Shown here piece after piece: positions 27,357-37,377 of a DNA stretch of 64,000 nucleotides. The position numbers and the translations under genes are program-made. Where the stretch lies: assembly GCA_964358645.1 (NCBI GenBank), contig CAYHPW010000009.1, positions 6,485 through 70,484 on the forward strand. The letters run 5' to 3'. Source of the stretch: JBBTDV01 sp038042605 (lineage in GTDB: Bacteria > Bdellovibrionota > UBA1018). How positions within the stretch are numbered: position 1 is the first letter of the stretch; the number at the start of each line of letters is the position of its first letter. The notes under the pieces were generated by a model that saw only the letters and a program-made list of their open reading frames with translations, was not told the origin of the DNA and made no database searches.

Positions 27357-27368
27357 CTAACGTCCGTA

Positions 27369-27971
27369 TCACCAGCTTATCACGATATCGCGGCGGAACA
27401 CTTTCCTGAAGAGATCGGATTTCTTTTTCGCCGCCAACTTGCTCGACCGGCAAGCAAGACCCTGGCGACAGCCGCTATTAATGCGCAACATGACTTTTGA
27501 TTTCAGGATCTTGCATTCTAGGCTTCTGACAAGACTTTCGTGGGCACGGTCAAGACCATCAGCAATACGCACTATCGCGGCAAGTTTCTGGATTGTTTTC
27601 TTTTTGTCCTTGCTGAGCGACTTGTAATACTGGTGTTTATTCGAAGGCAGAGCACGCCTGTGGTATCGCGCGATCAAACCTATCATGATGCGCTCACGGC
27701 GCGGTAATTTTAAAAGCGGCGAATTAATTATGATGGACATCGCTTCCTTGTGATGTTTACCGCCGGCCTGCCAGCCGATGTCGTGCAATATCGATCCGGC
27801 TTTGAGCCACAGGCGTTCTTTCTTCCCGAGTGCATGCAGTGGAATAAGGCCGTCAAAAATACCAAGCGCGATCTTTGCCACCTGTCGGCCGTGTTCCTCC
27901 TGAAACTGACATGACCTTGCCAACCCCAACACGTGCTTCATCATGAAAGAATCTTGGTAAGCCTCTGACAT
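27369..27971 (-). CDS. HD-domain phosphohydrolase, exopolyphosphatase C-terminal type
   Basis: A 200-residue protein consisting only of an HD domain of the kind that forms the C-terminal part of PPX/GppA enzymes. Metal ligands are seen in HGRQVAK, His63-Asp64 in SILHDIGWQ, KHHKEAM and IVRIADGLDRAH. The actin-like ASKHA domain that carries exopolyphosphatase activity is missing, so it may act as an accessory or nucleotide-hydrolysing subunit. It overlaps the end of the upstream CHAD gene by 31 bases, which points to coupled translation and a shared role in polyphosphate metabolism. Confidence 0.75.
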   Translation of the reverse strand: MSEAYQDSFMMKHVLGLARSCQFQEEHGRQVAKIALGIFDGLIPLHALGKKERLWLKAGSILHDIGWQAGGKHHKEAMSIIINSPLLKLPRRERIMIGLIARYHRRALPSNKHQYYKSLSKDKKKTIQKLAAIVRIADGLDRAHESLVRSLECKILKSKVMLRINSGCRQGLACRSSKLAAKKKSDLFRKVFRRDIVISW

Positions 27972-28834
27972 GTCCGTTCCCTTTTAAGTTTCCTCCAAAG
28001 CTCTATGAATTCCCGATAGCTATCGGACCGTAACATTGAATATTTTTCCATGAGATATTTTTCCGCCAACGGGAGCTGCCCGAGCCAGACATCAAAATCA
28101 TGTACTCTGCCAAGCGCGGTTTGAAGTTTGCGCACTTTTTTTATAAACACGCTCCCTTCATTTCCCAATAACGGCTCAAAACACTCAAGCGTATATCTCA
28201 GGCGCTTCGCAGCGATCCTCATTTGATGGAGCTCAGCTACCATGGATGGCATCATGGCATATTTTTCATAACCAAGCAGCTCGTGTAATTTCGATAAAAC
28301 AGTGGTCCTCGCGTGCTTCCGGCATTCCATTGTTGAATCAGCCGTGCTGGTAACGCGCATTTGTCCAAGCACTGACTGAATTTCATTAAGTGTTTTTTTC
28401 TGATTGAGTGCGCGCGCGGCATCACGTGCATTACGCTGAATTTGGCCACGGGCTTTTTTCAAAACAGTTATCATCCTGCTGATGCCGGCTTTTTCTTTTA
28501 ATGGTTTCATCCCTAAACGTAAATCACTTAAGAAATCAATCTGCACATCTAAATCTCTGGCGTTGCTCAGTTCTTTTGCCAATGCACGGATGGACTTGCG
28601 CCATTTCTTTAACGCGTCTTTAGGCATCACCAAATTTTTACGTAGTACGTGCTTAAAAACACTGAGCCCGGTACGCAATCTGCGCGAAGTCACGCGCGCC
28701 TGATGGATGGCCTCGACCCTTTTTGTATTTTTTGCGCTCACTACACCGTCGTTGTAACGGGCCAAATCACCAAGCCATTCCCCAAGAACCAACTGCGCGC
28801 ATTTCGTTAATGAGACGTTTTGCATAATAACCAT
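27941..28834 (-). CDS. CHAD-domain protein, polyphosphate binding
   Basis: A 297-residue all-helical protein made of a CHAD domain, known to bind inorganic polyphosphate through rows of basic side chains. Hallmarks are IHQARVTSRRLRTGLSVFKHVL near the N-terminus and its second copy MRIAAKRLRYTLECFEPLLG later, each with the conserved His/Arg pattern, and a VHDFDVWLGQL segment. No CYTH triphosphatase domain is attached. The start is uncertain among ATG 28834, ATG 28825 and a TTG at 28870; a TATAAT overlaps the first ATG, so the message may start almost at the start codon. The downstream HD gene overlaps it by 31 bases. Confidence 0.8.
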   Translation of the reverse strand: MVIMQNVSLTKCAQLVLGEWLGDLARYNDGVVSAKNTKRVEAIHQARVTSRRLRTGLSVFKHVLRKNLVMPKDALKKWRKSIRALAKELSNARDLDVQIDFLSDLRLGMKPLKEKAGISRMITVLKKARGQIQRNARDAARALNQKKTLNEIQSVLGQMRVTSTADSTMECRKHARTTVLSKLHELLGYEKYAMMPSMVAELHQMRIAAKRLRYTLECFEPLLGNEGSVFIKKVRKLQTALGRVHDFDVWLGQLPLAEKYLMEKYSMLRSDSYREFIELWRKLKRERTCQRLTKILS

Positions 28835-28902
28835 ATTATAATATACGATTAGATCGGATGAGGCATTCAAAACTTTCTAGCGATAGCTATGATTTTATAG
28901 TG

Positions 28903-29022
28903 ATGGGTTTCATAATCGAAAAAGTACATGATTCCACTCATGTGCTAAACGCCGTGTCTCCGGCTTTCACGGCCAGCATTGCTTTTGCAGATATGGTGAC
29001 AAAAGATATTGTGGCCGGCTAG
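28903..29022 (+). CDS. possible small protein in the CHAD-ptsG gap
   Basis: A 39-codon plus-strand frame from ATG 28903 to TAG 29020 with a protein-like composition (begins MGFIIEKVHDSTHV, ends MVTKDIVAG). It has no clear ribosome-binding site and no family I know. It lies between the divergent CHAD gene and the 3' end of ptsG, so it is either a genuine small gene or a remnant. Confidence 0.25.
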   Translation: MGFIIEKVHDSTHVLNAVSPAFTASIAFADMVTKDIVAG

Positions 29023-29043
29023 GTGTAAATAGACTAGCTGGCT

Positions 29044-30504
29044 TTAGACCCCGCTAAGGTACTCTTCCATCTCGGTTTTTAGGTTCTCAGAACGTGTGCC
29101 GAAGACCGCCTGGATCCCGCTTCCGATCACGACCACGCCAGCGGCGCCGATGGCCTTTAGTTTCTCCTGGTCCACGCTTTTTATGTCAGCGACACTAACG
29201 CGCAAACGGGTGATGCATGCGTCGAGGGTCTTGATATTATTTTTCCCGCCGAATGCAAACACAAGCTCATGTGCCGTTGAATTCACGGTGGCGGCGAGTT
29301 CGGTAGGTGATGCTTCTATATCGAGCTCTTCTAGCTCGCGGCCGGGGGTCATGAGATTAAATTTTGTGATTACGAATTTAAAAATGCCGAAATACATAAG
29401 CCCCCACGCCGGCCCCACCACCCAGAACCAAAGCGCGTTTGAAGATTTGGAAAACAACACCAGGTAATCAATGAGTCCGTGTGAGAAAGTCGTCCCGTGC
29501 TTGATGCCAAGAAGTATGCAGGCGAAAAAAGCAGCGGAGGACAAAAACGAGTGGAGCACGTATAAAAGCGGCGCGATGAAAAGAAATGAGAACTCAATCG
29601 GCTCCGTGATGCCGGTTAAAAACGATGTAAGGGCGGCGGAGATCATGATCCCGCCTACTTTAGCGCGGTTTTCCGGGCGCGCGCATCGCCACATCGCGAT
29701 CGCTGCGGCGGGGAGGCCGAACATCTTGAACAGATAACCGCCCGCAAGATTGCCGGCCATCGGGTCGCCAGCGATGAAGCGGTGGATTTCGCCACGGATC
29801 GTCTCGCCAGTGGCGGAGTTCACGTACTGACCGACTTCGAAAAAGAACGGGACGTTCCAGATATGGTGAAGCCCAAATGGGATGAGCAGGCGTTCAACAA
29901 GGCCATAAAGTGAAAACGCCGCAAGCGGGCTCCCTGACGAGGCCCAATGTGAAAACCCGGCGATCCCTCTGCCGATCGGCGGCCACACAAGACTCATCGC
30001 CAAACCGACAAAAATCGCAGAAAAAGCCGTGACGATGGGAACGAAGCGCTTTCCGCCAAAGAAGCCAAGGTAAGAGGGGAGCTGGATCTTATAGTACCTG
30101 TTGTAAAGAACGCCTGCGATGGCGCCCATTACGATACCGCCGAAAACGCCGGTATCAATTGCGGTGATACCCATGACTGTCTTAGTGTCGTTGCCCATGA
30201 GTTTGGCTATCACGCCCATCGTGGCCAACATCACGGCAAAACCTACAGTGGACGCGAGGCCTGCAACCCCGTCGTTATCGGTGAATCCCAGAGCGACTCC
30301 GATTGCAAAAATCAGCGGAAGGTTGCCGAATATCGCTCCACCGGCTTGCTCCATGACGCTTGATACGCCTACTGGCAGCCATGAAAAATGAGCTGCCCCG
30401 ATTCCAAGTAAAAGTCCCGCTGCAGGGAGCACCGCCACCGGGAGCATGAGAGCTTTACCGAGGCGTTGGACTGATGCAAACATTTTATCTTTCCAGAAAC
30501 TCAT
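29044..30504 (-). CDS. ptsG: PTS glucose/N-acetylglucosamine transporter subunit EIICB
   Basis: A 486-residue inner-membrane sugar transporter phosphorylating its substrate during uptake. The EIIC domain (about residues 1-390) has ten or so hydrophobic segments and the family blocks [34 protein letters not shown] and [13 protein letters not shown]. The EIIB domain (about 405-486) carries the phosphorylation site Cys430 in [10 protein letters not shown]. This matches PtsG-type EIICB of the glucose family; GlcNAc specificity cannot be excluded. The ribosome-binding site GGAGA overlaps the region just after the stop of the upstream EIIA-HPr-EI gene, 11 bp away, so both form one operon. Confidence 0.88.
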   Translation of the reverse strand: MSFWKDKMFASVQRLGKALMLPVAVLPAAGLLLGIGAAHFSWLPVGVSSVMEQAGGAIFGNLPLIFAIGVALGFTDNDGVAGLASTVGFAVMLATMGVIAKLMGNDTKTVMGITAIDTGVFGGIVMGAIAGVLYNRYYKIQLPSYLGFFGGKRFVPIVTAFSAIFVGLAMSLVWPPIGRGIAGFSHWASSGSPLAAFSLYGLVERLLIPFGLHHIWNVPFFFEVGQYVNSATGETIRGEIHRFIAGDPMAGNLAGGYLFKMFGLPAAAIAMWRCARPENRAKVGGIMISAALTSFLTGITEPIEFSFLFIAPLLYVLHSFLSSAAFFACILLGIKHGTTFSHGLIDYLVLFSKSSNALWFWVVGPAWGLMYFGIFKFVITKFNLMTPGRELEELDIEASPTELAATVNSTAHELVFAFGGKNNIKTLDACITRLRVSVADIKSVDQEKLKAIGAAGVVVIGSGIQAVFGTRSENLKTEMEEYLSGV

Positions 30505-30515
30505 AATGGTTCTCC

Positions 30516-33059
30516 TTAGTGTAAGGTTTGCTGTGAAACCAGGGCCCTAACTTCAGCGGCTGATGTGCATTTTTCTAGGGCTTGTTGCGCAAGCATTTGG
30601 CATTTGCTTTTGTTTAATGATCTTATCTGTGCCTTGATGGACGCGATCATCGGGACGCTGACGCTGAGCTCTTCGACTCCAAGCCCGACAAGTAGAGGCA
30701 CGGCCTGCGGATCGCTGCCGATTCCGCCGCAGACCCCAACCCAGATGCCATGTTTGCTTGCGCCTTGGACGGTCATCGAGATCAAGGCAAGGATTGACGG
30801 GTTAAGTCCATCGACTGATTTAGCCAGCTTTGCGTGACCTCTATCCATTGCCAGCGTGTATTGTGTGAGGTCATTGCTCCCGATTGAAAAAAAATCGACT
30901 TCTCTGGCAAAATGTTCAGCCATTATCGCGGCGGAAGGGACTTCAACCATTATGCCTACAGGAATAGGCGAGATGTGAAGTGAGCTTCGCTCTTCCTCAA
31001 GGATTGTTTTTGCCAGGCGCAGTTCCTCTAATGTGGCGATCATCGGGAACATCATGCTTACCTTGCCGAGTTTTGACGTTCTTACAATAGCGCGAATCTG
31101 CTGCCTGAAAAGTTCCGGGCGGTTGAGCGAGACCCTGATGCCGCGTTCACCAAGAAATGGATTTTCCTCCTTGGCCATCGGCATATATGGAAGTGGTTTG
31201 TCGCCGCCTATATCCAGCGTTCTAATAATGAGTGGCCGTTCGGGCCCGAGTGCCTTGACGATATTCGAATAAACTTGGAATTGTTCTTCTTCGGACGGCG
31301 GTGTGGTCCGCTCCAGGAATAAAAACTCCGAGCGCAAAAGCCCGACTCCCTGTCCGCCTTGTGCCACAGTTTCCTTCGCATCCGAAACACCGCCAATATT
31401 GGCGACTATTTTAATAGCGTGGCCATCCAGCGTGATGGCCGGTTCCAGTGCTTTTTTAAGGTCCTGTTTTTTCTTATCAGCCAGCGTGACTTGCTGTGCA
31501 TGTATGCTTGCTATGTCCTCGGTGGAAGGGTTGAGCCTTAACACTCCATGTGTTCCGTCCAAGATCACCGGCGTACCGTTCGTGATTTCAAGCGCGCGCG
31601 GATCTATTCCTGCGATGGCCGGGATGTCAAGTGATCGTGCAAGAATTGCCACATGCGATGATGCGCCTCCGGCCAATGTGCAAAACCCCAAGACCTTGGC
31701 GCGGTCCAGGTTAGCGGTATCCGACGGGGTCAGGTCTTCCGCGATTAAAATGGCGTTACCTGGTACTTCATGTTTTTCCGGCGTAACGCCAGCAAGAAGG
31801 TCAAGCACGCGGCGGCCAACATCACGTAAATCATTTGCTCTTGCCGCAAGAAGCTCGTTCTTAAGTCCCGTCATGCGTTTTACCAGCGCCATGAAGGCCG
31901 CTTGCCAAGCAAACGCGGCGCTTTTCGCACTTATGATTCCCTGATCAACAAGTGCCAGGAGGTCGGGGTCGTCGAGCAGTTCGCAATGAGCGGCGAAAAT
32001 CGCAGCCTTCCCAGCATCAGCTTCGGCATAAAGCTTGGATTGGAGCGCTTCTATCTGTAATTTTGCATTATTTATCGCTCGGTACAGCGCCTCGCGCTCT
32101 TTTTGAACCCCATGTCCATGCTCAACGACATGTACTTCCTTGTGTTGAACCTGGAATACGTTCCCTACGGCAAGTCCCGGTGAGGCTGAAACGCCTGCTA
32201 ATATTTTTACATTCTTTGTGTAATCGTGTTCGCGTGGCTCAGGACCCCTTGCTTGCTGCGGGATTTCATGATCTTCGCCCGGTGCGCTTCGCAGCAGTCG
32301 CGTGATGTGATCAACCGCTTCGTGGCAATCACTCCCGGTTGCTGAAATCTTTACGCAGTCACGATAAGCCACTTCCATTGTTAAAATGCCTAGGACACTT
32401 TTGATATTCGCCTGTTGGTCTCCTTTAGTGATGGAAATTTTCGACTCGAAGCGCTTGGCCATGTTTGCAAGCATAGCGGCCGGGCGGGCGTGAAGCCCCA
32501 TCTGGTTAAGGATAGTGATGGGTTCGGAAACCGCGTGGTTGAGCGCTTCAGCCTGTGGTGCGATCTTTTTTTCCACAGCAGTGTCGGTTTTGGAAATGAT
32601 ATCAAAAGCGATATCCCTCCCTGCCTCGACCCGCCCCTGCCTAGTTACAAGGGTGGTTGATTGCCCGTGGTTGGTGACAAGCACTTGTGTCATCATGCTT
32701 TTGGCGTTGCTGGCCACGTAATCCATATCAAACTCGATAAGCGGGTCCCCAACTTTCACATATTGTCCTGGGCGCACTTTGGGGGAGAAACCTTTGCCCT
32801 TCAAACCTACGGTGTCGATACCTATGTGGATCAGGATTTCAAAACCATTCGTTGTTTGAATGGTGAGGGCGTGGTTTGAAGAATGGATCTGCACTACTTT
32901 CCCAATCACTGGTGAAAGAAGCTTGTTTGATGTCGGGTCTATGGAGACGCCGTCGCCAACCATTTTTTGAGAGAAAACCGGGTCCGGGACATCCTCAAGT
33001 CTAACTAGCATGCCAGAGATAGGCGCCACGATTTTTTCAGCGGAAGATTCTAATGACAT
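30516..33059 (-). CDS. PTS multidomain phosphotransfer protein EIIA(Glc)-HPr-EI
   Basis: An 847-residue fusion carrying every soluble phosphorelay step from phosphoenolpyruvate to EIIB. Residues 1-145 are an EIIA of the glucose type with active-site His78 in IHIGIDTV. Residues 178-258 are HPr with His190 in GLHARPAAM. Residues 285-847 are enzyme I with phospho-His469 in [15 protein letters not shown] (the usual GGxTSH has Ser-Ser here), the PEP-site motifs LLRSEFLFL and [13 protein letters not shown], and the catalytic Cys in GVCGGIG. Fusions of this order are known in several proteobacteria; with EIICB next door the window encodes a complete glucose-type PTS. No ribosome-binding site is obvious. 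Confidence 0.9.
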   Translation of the reverse strand: MSLESSAEKIVAPISGMLVRLEDVPDPVFSQKMVGDGVSIDPTSNKLLSPVIGKVVQIHSSNHALTIQTTNGFEILIHIGIDTVGLKGKGFSPKVRPGQYVKVGDPLIEFDMDYVASNAKSMMTQVLVTNHGQSTTLVTRQGRVEAGRDIAFDIISKTDTAVEKKIAPQAEALNHAVSEPITILNQMGLHARPAAMLANMAKRFESKISITKGDQQANIKSVLGILTMEVAYRDCVKISATGSDCHEAVDHITRLLRSAPGEDHEIPQQARGPEPREHDYTKNVKILAGVSASPGLAVGNVFQVQHKEVHVVEHGHGVQKEREALYRAINNAKLQIEALQSKLYAEADAGKAAIFAAHCELLDDPDLLALVDQGIISAKSAAFAWQAAFMALVKRMTGLKNELLAARANDLRDVGRRVLDLLAGVTPEKHEVPGNAILIAEDLTPSDTANLDRAKVLGFCTLAGGASSHVAILARSLDIPAIAGIDPRALEITNGTPVILDGTHGVLRLNPSTEDIASIHAQQVTLADKKKQDLKKALEPAITLDGHAIKIVANIGGVSDAKETVAQGGQGVGLLRSEFLFLERTTPPSEEEQFQVYSNIVKALGPERPLIIRTLDIGGDKPLPYMPMAKEENPFLGERGIRVSLNRPELFRQQIRAIVRTSKLGKVSMMFPMIATLEELRLAKTILEEERSSLHISPIPVGIMVEVPSAAIMAEHFAREVDFFSIGSNDLTQYTLAMDRGHAKLAKSVDGLNPSILALISMTVQGASKHGIWVGVCGGIGSDPQAVPLLVGLGVEELSVSVPMIASIKAQIRSLNKSKCQMLAQQALEKCTSAAEVRALVSQQTLH

Positions 33060-33122
33060 AGCGAAAATCGTAAATAGCTGATAGCACGGTCAAACACAAG
33101 AACAGTATATGTGTGTAAAAAT

Positions 33123-34763
33123 CTATAAAACCGTGTCGTGCTTAAATAGCTGGTTGTCGGTTTCAGGATAGTCCGTGGTGTAGTGAAGGCCTCGGCTTTC
33201 CTTTCGCAAAAGCGCGCACTGGACGATTAGTTCAGCTATGGTTAGCAGATTGCGCAGCTCTATAAGGTCTTTCGTGAGGAAGTGATTCCAGTAATATGCG
33301 GTGACCTCGCTTTTAAGGAGATCTATCCGCCGTTTGGCGCGATCGAGCCTGCGGTTGGTCCTGACGATGCCAACGTAATTCCACATCAGGTGGCGGATCT
33401 CAAGCCAGTTGGCTGCTATGTCTATCCTTTCCTCAAGCTCAACAGCATGGCCGAAATCCCATTGTGGAGGGAGGGAGCCGGGCCGCCCCATGCGACGGAC
33501 CGCTGATCTCTCGCGAAGCTTTCTGAACCCATGTTCCGTGGCTCTGTGTGCGAACACCACGGCTTCAAGAAGCGAGTTGCTGGCAAGCCTGTTTGCGCCA
33601 TGAAGGCCGGTGCATGCGACTTCTCCAACTGCATAAAGACCATTGATCGTGGTTTGCGTGCTTGAGTCGACAAGCACGCCGCCGCACATGTAATGCGCGG
33701 CCGGTACGACAGGGATCGGTTCGCGTGTGATGTCTATGCCGAAGCGCAGGCAGGTTTCAAAAATATTAGGGAATTTATTTTTCAGCTCATCTGCCGGGAT
33801 GCGCGTGCAATCAAGTACCACGTGCTTGTCGCCGGTGCGCTTCATTTCTATGTCGATAGCGCGCGCAACGATATCGCGTGGGGCAAGTGATTTCATCTCA
33901 TGGTGGCGGCCCATGAATTCATCACCATTAATGGTTTTTAATACGGCGCCTTCTCCCCTGAGCGCTTCTGATATGAGGAATGTGCGCGCCTCCGGGTGGT
34001 AAAGGCAGGTGGGGTGAAACTGCATGAACTCGAGATTAGCCACCCGTGCGCCTGCCCGGTAAGCTATTGCGATCCCATCACCGGTGGCTGTATCCGGATT
34101 AGATGTGTAAAGATATGCCTTACCAGCCCCGCCTGTTGCCAGCACCGTGATTTCCGATGACACCGTGAGGACATCTCCTGTAGCGGCATCCAAGACATAT
34201 GCTCCCAAACATCGGCCGGGTCCTCTCCATTTCTTAAAAATCTTGCCTTCGGTAATTAGATCGATTGCTATGTGGTGGTCCATTATGCGCAGGTTTGTTC
34301 GGCTGGCCGCTGCTGCGAGCAGTGTCCGTTCCACGGCCAGGCCAGTAAGGTCGTCAGCATGCAGTATCCTGCGTTTGCTGTGGCCGCCTTCGCGATGTAA
34401 GTCGAATCCACCTTCGGATCTTTTTGTAAATTCAACACCGAGATCTATAAGTTCTTGGACTCTTGCTGGGCCCTCGCGCACGCAGATTTCAACAATGTCC
34501 TCATGGCATAACTCGCCACCCGCTGAAAGCGTGTCGCGCTTATGGTCCTCGGTGCTGTCCTGATTTGACCAGACGGAAGCTATTCCGCCTTGTGCATATC
34601 TGGTCGCTCCTTCTGATGGATCGGCTTTGCATACTACGAGCACGTCAGCGCCTTTGTCCGCAAATTTGATTGCAGTACTTAAGCCGGCTATGCCGGTACC
34701 TAGAACCAGCACTTCCGGGCTGAGATGTCGCGAGGTTTTTGGCAAATGTGAATTAGATTCCAT
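33123..34763 (-). CDS. nadB: L-aspartate oxidase
   Basis: A 546-residue FAD enzyme of the succinate dehydrogenase/fumarate reductase flavoprotein family, converting L-aspartate to iminoaspartate, the first step of de novo NAD synthesis. The FAD motif VLGTGIAGLSTAIKFADKG lies near the N-terminus, then ATRYAQGGIASV (the Ser/Thr-Arg-x-AQGGI signature that separates NadB from succinate dehydrogenase), HREGGHSKRRILHADDLTG and MQFHPTCLYHPEARTFLISEALRGEGA. The C-terminal helical domain is present. I choose ATG 34763 as start, shortly before the first strand; longer forms would run into the divergent alr leader. nadA and nadC are not in the window. Confidence 0.92.
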   Translation of the reverse strand: MESNSHLPKTSRHLSPEVLVLGTGIAGLSTAIKFADKGADVLVVCKADPSEGATRYAQGGIASVWSNQDSTEDHKRDTLSAGGELCHEDIVEICVREGPARVQELIDLGVEFTKRSEGGFDLHREGGHSKRRILHADDLTGLAVERTLLAAAASRTNLRIMDHHIAIDLITEGKIFKKWRGPGRCLGAYVLDAATGDVLTVSSEITVLATGGAGKAYLYTSNPDTATGDGIAIAYRAGARVANLEFMQFHPTCLYHPEARTFLISEALRGEGAVLKTINGDEFMGRHHEMKSLAPRDIVARAIDIEMKRTGDKHVVLDCTRIPADELKNKFPNIFETCLRFGIDITREPIPVVPAAHYMCGGVLVDSSTQTTINGLYAVGEVACTGLHGANRLASNSLLEAVVFAHRATEHGFRKLRERSAVRRMGRPGSLPPQWDFGHAVELEERIDIAANWLEIRHLMWNYVGIVRTNRRLDRAKRRIDLLKSEVTAYYWNHFLTKDLIELRNLLTIAELIVQCALLRKESRGLHYTTDYPETDNQLFKHDTVL

Positions 34764-34824
34764 GCAAATATTAAGTCCTGTGCTAGTATGGCCATATATC
34801 ATGCATCGCAACCGGAGTCACCAA

Positions 34825-36015
34825 ATGGACAGCGAATGGGTAGGTATTGGTACCCCCCCGGTCGCCCCTGTGCGCGCAATCGCCACGCTAAATTCAAAAG
34901 CTTTAATGACGAATTATGAAGCTGTTTCAAGCCTGGCTGGCGATCAAGGAATAATCCCGATGGTAAAAGCAAATGCCTACGGGCACGGCGCAGGCTGGGT
35001 GGCCCGCCAGCTCATGCACTTGAATAATTTATATGCTTTTGGCGTATCGACAGCTGGCGAGGGGGCTGAACTCCGCGAGGCGCTAGGGGCGCGTGGCCGC
35101 CGGACGAGGATAATAGTTTTTTCAGGCGCCAGCCCTTGGTCGGACTCCCTTGGTTTTTTTTGCGAAAAATACTGCCTTATTCCGGTGGTCGTGAATGAGG
35201 AAGACTGGCAGAGGTTTTTAAAAGGCGGCTGGCCCAAGCGCCTGCAGTATGAACTGAAATTCAACACCGGGATGAACAGACTTGGTCTTCCCATGTCGGC
35301 GCTGGGATCGGTTGTCCGTGCGCTTAAGAATATGCAAGCTCCCATACAGCATCCTTCTGGGATTATGAGCCATTTAGCCATGGCCGAGTCACCTGATTCG
35401 CGCATCAGTCGGATGCAGCTTGATAAATTCATGACTTTGAAAAAAGTGCTTTCACCTTTACTGCCATCCGCTCGGTTTCACTTGGGGAACAGTGCCGCCA
35501 TATGGAATAAAAAGAGCTGGTCGCTTGATGGCCTTACGGATTTAGTCAGGCCTGGAATTTCTCTTTATGGAGTAACCCCCTGGGATGGCGCGCCTGTTCG
35601 TGGTATCGAGCCTGTTATGACCATAAAGGCTGCGGTGCTTGCGGTACATTCTCTTAAACACGGTGAAAGCGTTGGATATGGAGCCACATACAAGATAACC
35701 GGCGACAAAAAAGCCAACATAGCTGTTGTTGGAGCTGGATATGCTGATGGAGTTATGAGGGCTTTGGGTAATAAAGGTTATGCCTGGATAAACGGCCGTC
35801 TTAGCCGCTTTGCTGGGACAGTAAGCATGGATTTGTCCACAGTGGTTTGTTCTTCGGGGACTAAAGTAGGTGAGTGGGTTGAAATTCTTGGGCCACATAT
35901 AGATCCATGGAGGCAGGCAAAGGAAGTAGGAACAATACCGTATGAGTTTTTGACTGCGGTATCTTCCTCCATGTTTTCCTCCGCGTTTTCAAGGGTGGAA
36001 CGGATTTATGACTGA
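34825..36015 (+). CDS. alr: alanine racemase
   Basis: A 396-residue PLP enzyme making D-alanine for peptidoglycan. The PLP lysine is in MVKANAYGHGAGWVARQL (about residue 51), the RYGxxP-like loop region is LGFFCEKYCLIPVVV, and the catalytic-Tyr-side motif is seen in LVRPGISLYGVTPW with VGYGATYKI before it (the base Tyr region). The start at ATG 34825 has GGAG eight bases upstream; longer frames extend antisense into nadB. The stop overlaps the start of the ABC ATPase gene by eight bases, so the two are co-translated. Confidence 0.88.
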   Translation: MDSEWVGIGTPPVAPVRAIATLNSKALMTNYEAVSSLAGDQGIIPMVKANAYGHGAGWVARQLMHLNNLYAFGVSTAGEGAELREALGARGRRTRIIVFSGASPWSDSLGFFCEKYCLIPVVVNEEDWQRFLKGGWPKRLQYELKFNTGMNRLGLPMSALGSVVRALKNMQAPIQHPSGIMSHLAMAESPDSRISRMQLDKFMTLKKVLSPLLPSARFHLGNSAAIWNKKSWSLDGLTDLVRPGISLYGVTPWDGAPVRGIEPVMTIKAAVLAVHSLKHGESVGYGATYKITGDKKANIAVVGAGYADGVMRALGNKGYAWINGRLSRFAGTVSMDLSTVVCSSGTKVGEWVEILGPHIDPWRQAKEVGTIPYEFLTAVSSSMFSSAFSRVERIYD

Positions 36016-36796
36016 TAAAACTGCAGGAGTCATCAAGGTTGAAAATATTTATAAAAGCTTCCGTGGCGGTACCGAGCAGGTGCTGAGAGGCGTATCGCTT
36101 GAGTTCCCTGTAGGAAAGCTTACTTATATACTTGGCTCATCAGGGGCAGGAAAATCAGTTTTATTGAAGCACATTCTCGGGCTCATGAAGCCGGATTCTG
36201 GAAGCGTTTGGGTCGCGGGCAAGGATATTTCTAAAATGAGAGGCCGCCAGCTTGCAAGGCACAGGCTGGTGTTCGGTATGTTGTTTCAAAATGCTGCTTT
36301 GTTCGATGATATGACGGTTTTCGAGAACGTGGCCTTTCCTTTAAGGGAACACACCACCTTGAGTGAATCGGAAATCGCGGAGAAAGTTAAGAAGTCGCTC
36401 ACCGTTCTCGGGATGTCCAGCGGTTATGACAAATACCCGAATGAACTTTCCGGCGGTATGAGAAAGCGCGTGGGACTCGCGCGGGCCATTATCCGTGAGC
36501 CATCCATTTTGCTTTATGATGAGCCGACCACCGGGCTTGACCCGGTTACGAGGACCACGGTGGATGAGCTGATTGAGACTTTGAAGCGTGAGCTCAAGCT
36601 CACGTCTTTGGTCATCAGCCATGATATACCGTCAGCGCTGCTGCTTGCGGATAATATCGCGTTTATTTATCAGGGGCAGATCGTTTTTTGGGGGACACCG
36701 GCTCAATTCCGAAAAGCGGAACACACGGCGATCAAAGATTTTCTTGCTGCTGAGAAACGCACGTTGCTAGCTTTCCAAGGTTATGCTTTTAATTGA
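36008..36796 (+). CDS. mlaF: ABC transporter ATP-binding protein, MlaF-like
   Basis: A 262-residue ABC ATPase. Walker A is LGSSGAGKSVLLKHILGL, the Q-loop is MLFQNAALFDDMTVFENVAFPL (characteristic of the Mla/Ttg2 subfamily), the signature is LSGGMRKRVGLARA, Walker B is ILLYDEPTTGLDP and the switch His is in SHDI. MlaF powers phospholipid exchange between the inner and outer membrane. The usual partners MlaE and MlaD are not next door: the gene is preceded by alr (overlap of eight bases) and followed by a GYF_2 protein. The partner permease must be elsewhere. Confidence 0.85.
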   Translation: MTDKTAGVIKVENIYKSFRGGTEQVLRGVSLEFPVGKLTYILGSSGAGKSVLLKHILGLMKPDSGSVWVAGKDISKMRGRQLARHRLVFGMLFQNAALFDDMTVFENVAFPLREHTTLSESEIAEKVKKSLTVLGMSSGYDKYPNELSGGMRKRVGLARAIIREPSILLYDEPTTGLDPVTRTTVDELIETLKRELKLTSLVISHDIPSALLLADNIAFIYQGQIVFWGTPAQFRKAEHTAIKDFLAAEKRTLLAFQGYAFN

Positions 36797-36801
36797 ACTA
36801 T

Positions 36802-37377
36802 ATGGCCGAGGCTGAAAAAGTCGATCAATGGCTGGCCCGCACTACTAAGAACGCTATATTGGGGCCATTTAACAGGGAGCAAATATGCGCACTCATCAGG
36901 CATGGTGAGTTGGGTTTGCAGGATGAAGTCTGTTGCGGCAACAGTTATTGGTTTTACCTGCACGAACAGGATGAAGTAGCGATGCAGCTTGGGATACTCA
37001 TATCAAATAGCGTGGCAAGCACAGATGAGGAGATCACTGAAACACAGACCAAAACCTTGCTCGAATCATCGGATGAAATCGCGGAACTTGAGGAAGTGAC
37101 CCCCGTTGATAATAGTTCTACAGCCATTCTTGGTAATCGGGCGCTAAGGGAATTCCAGGCTAAGTCCACCCCCGCTAAAGACACGCTGAAGTTGGTATCA
37201 CCGTCCTCCGCGCCGCCGCCGGCTGGTGAAGTTTTGTTGCGGACTTCTGGGTTGCCGCCACATGTGCATGTTCTTGGTAAGATAGAAAAGCCATCGATGT
37301 GGCGCGGCTTTGCCTATGTGCTCATCCTTTCATTGATTTTTATCATTTATTTCTTGTTAAGGCGTCTTGTGCCTTAA
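36802..37377 (+). CDS. GYF_2-domain membrane protein
   Basis: A 191-residue protein with an N-terminal GYF_2 (DUF4339) domain at about residues 8-60, seen as AILGPFNREQICALIRHGELGLQDEVCCGNSYWFYLHE, a disordered Pro/Ser/Thr-rich middle, and one C-terminal membrane helix (GFAYVLILSLIFIIYFLLRRLVP), so the domain faces the cytoplasm in a tail-anchored layout. GYF domains bind proline-rich peptides in other proteins; the partner here is unknown. The start is ATG 36802, 5 bp after the mlaF stop. The last 35 bases overlap the convergent DciA-like gene. Confidence 0.65.
   Translation: MAEAEKVDQWLARTTKNAILGPFNREQICALIRHGELGLQDEVCCGNSYWFYLHEQDEVAMQLGILISNSVASTDEEITETQTKTLLESSDEIAELEEVTPVDNSSTAILGNRALREFQAKSTPAKDTLKLVSPSSAPPPAGEVLLRTSGLPPHVHVLGKIEKPSMWRGFAYVLILSLIFIIYFLLRRLVP

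Noticed and set aside
31303..31944. Plus-strand open frame of 213 codons
   Set aside because: It is antisense to the enzyme I domain of the PTS fusion; composition is typical of a shadow frame.
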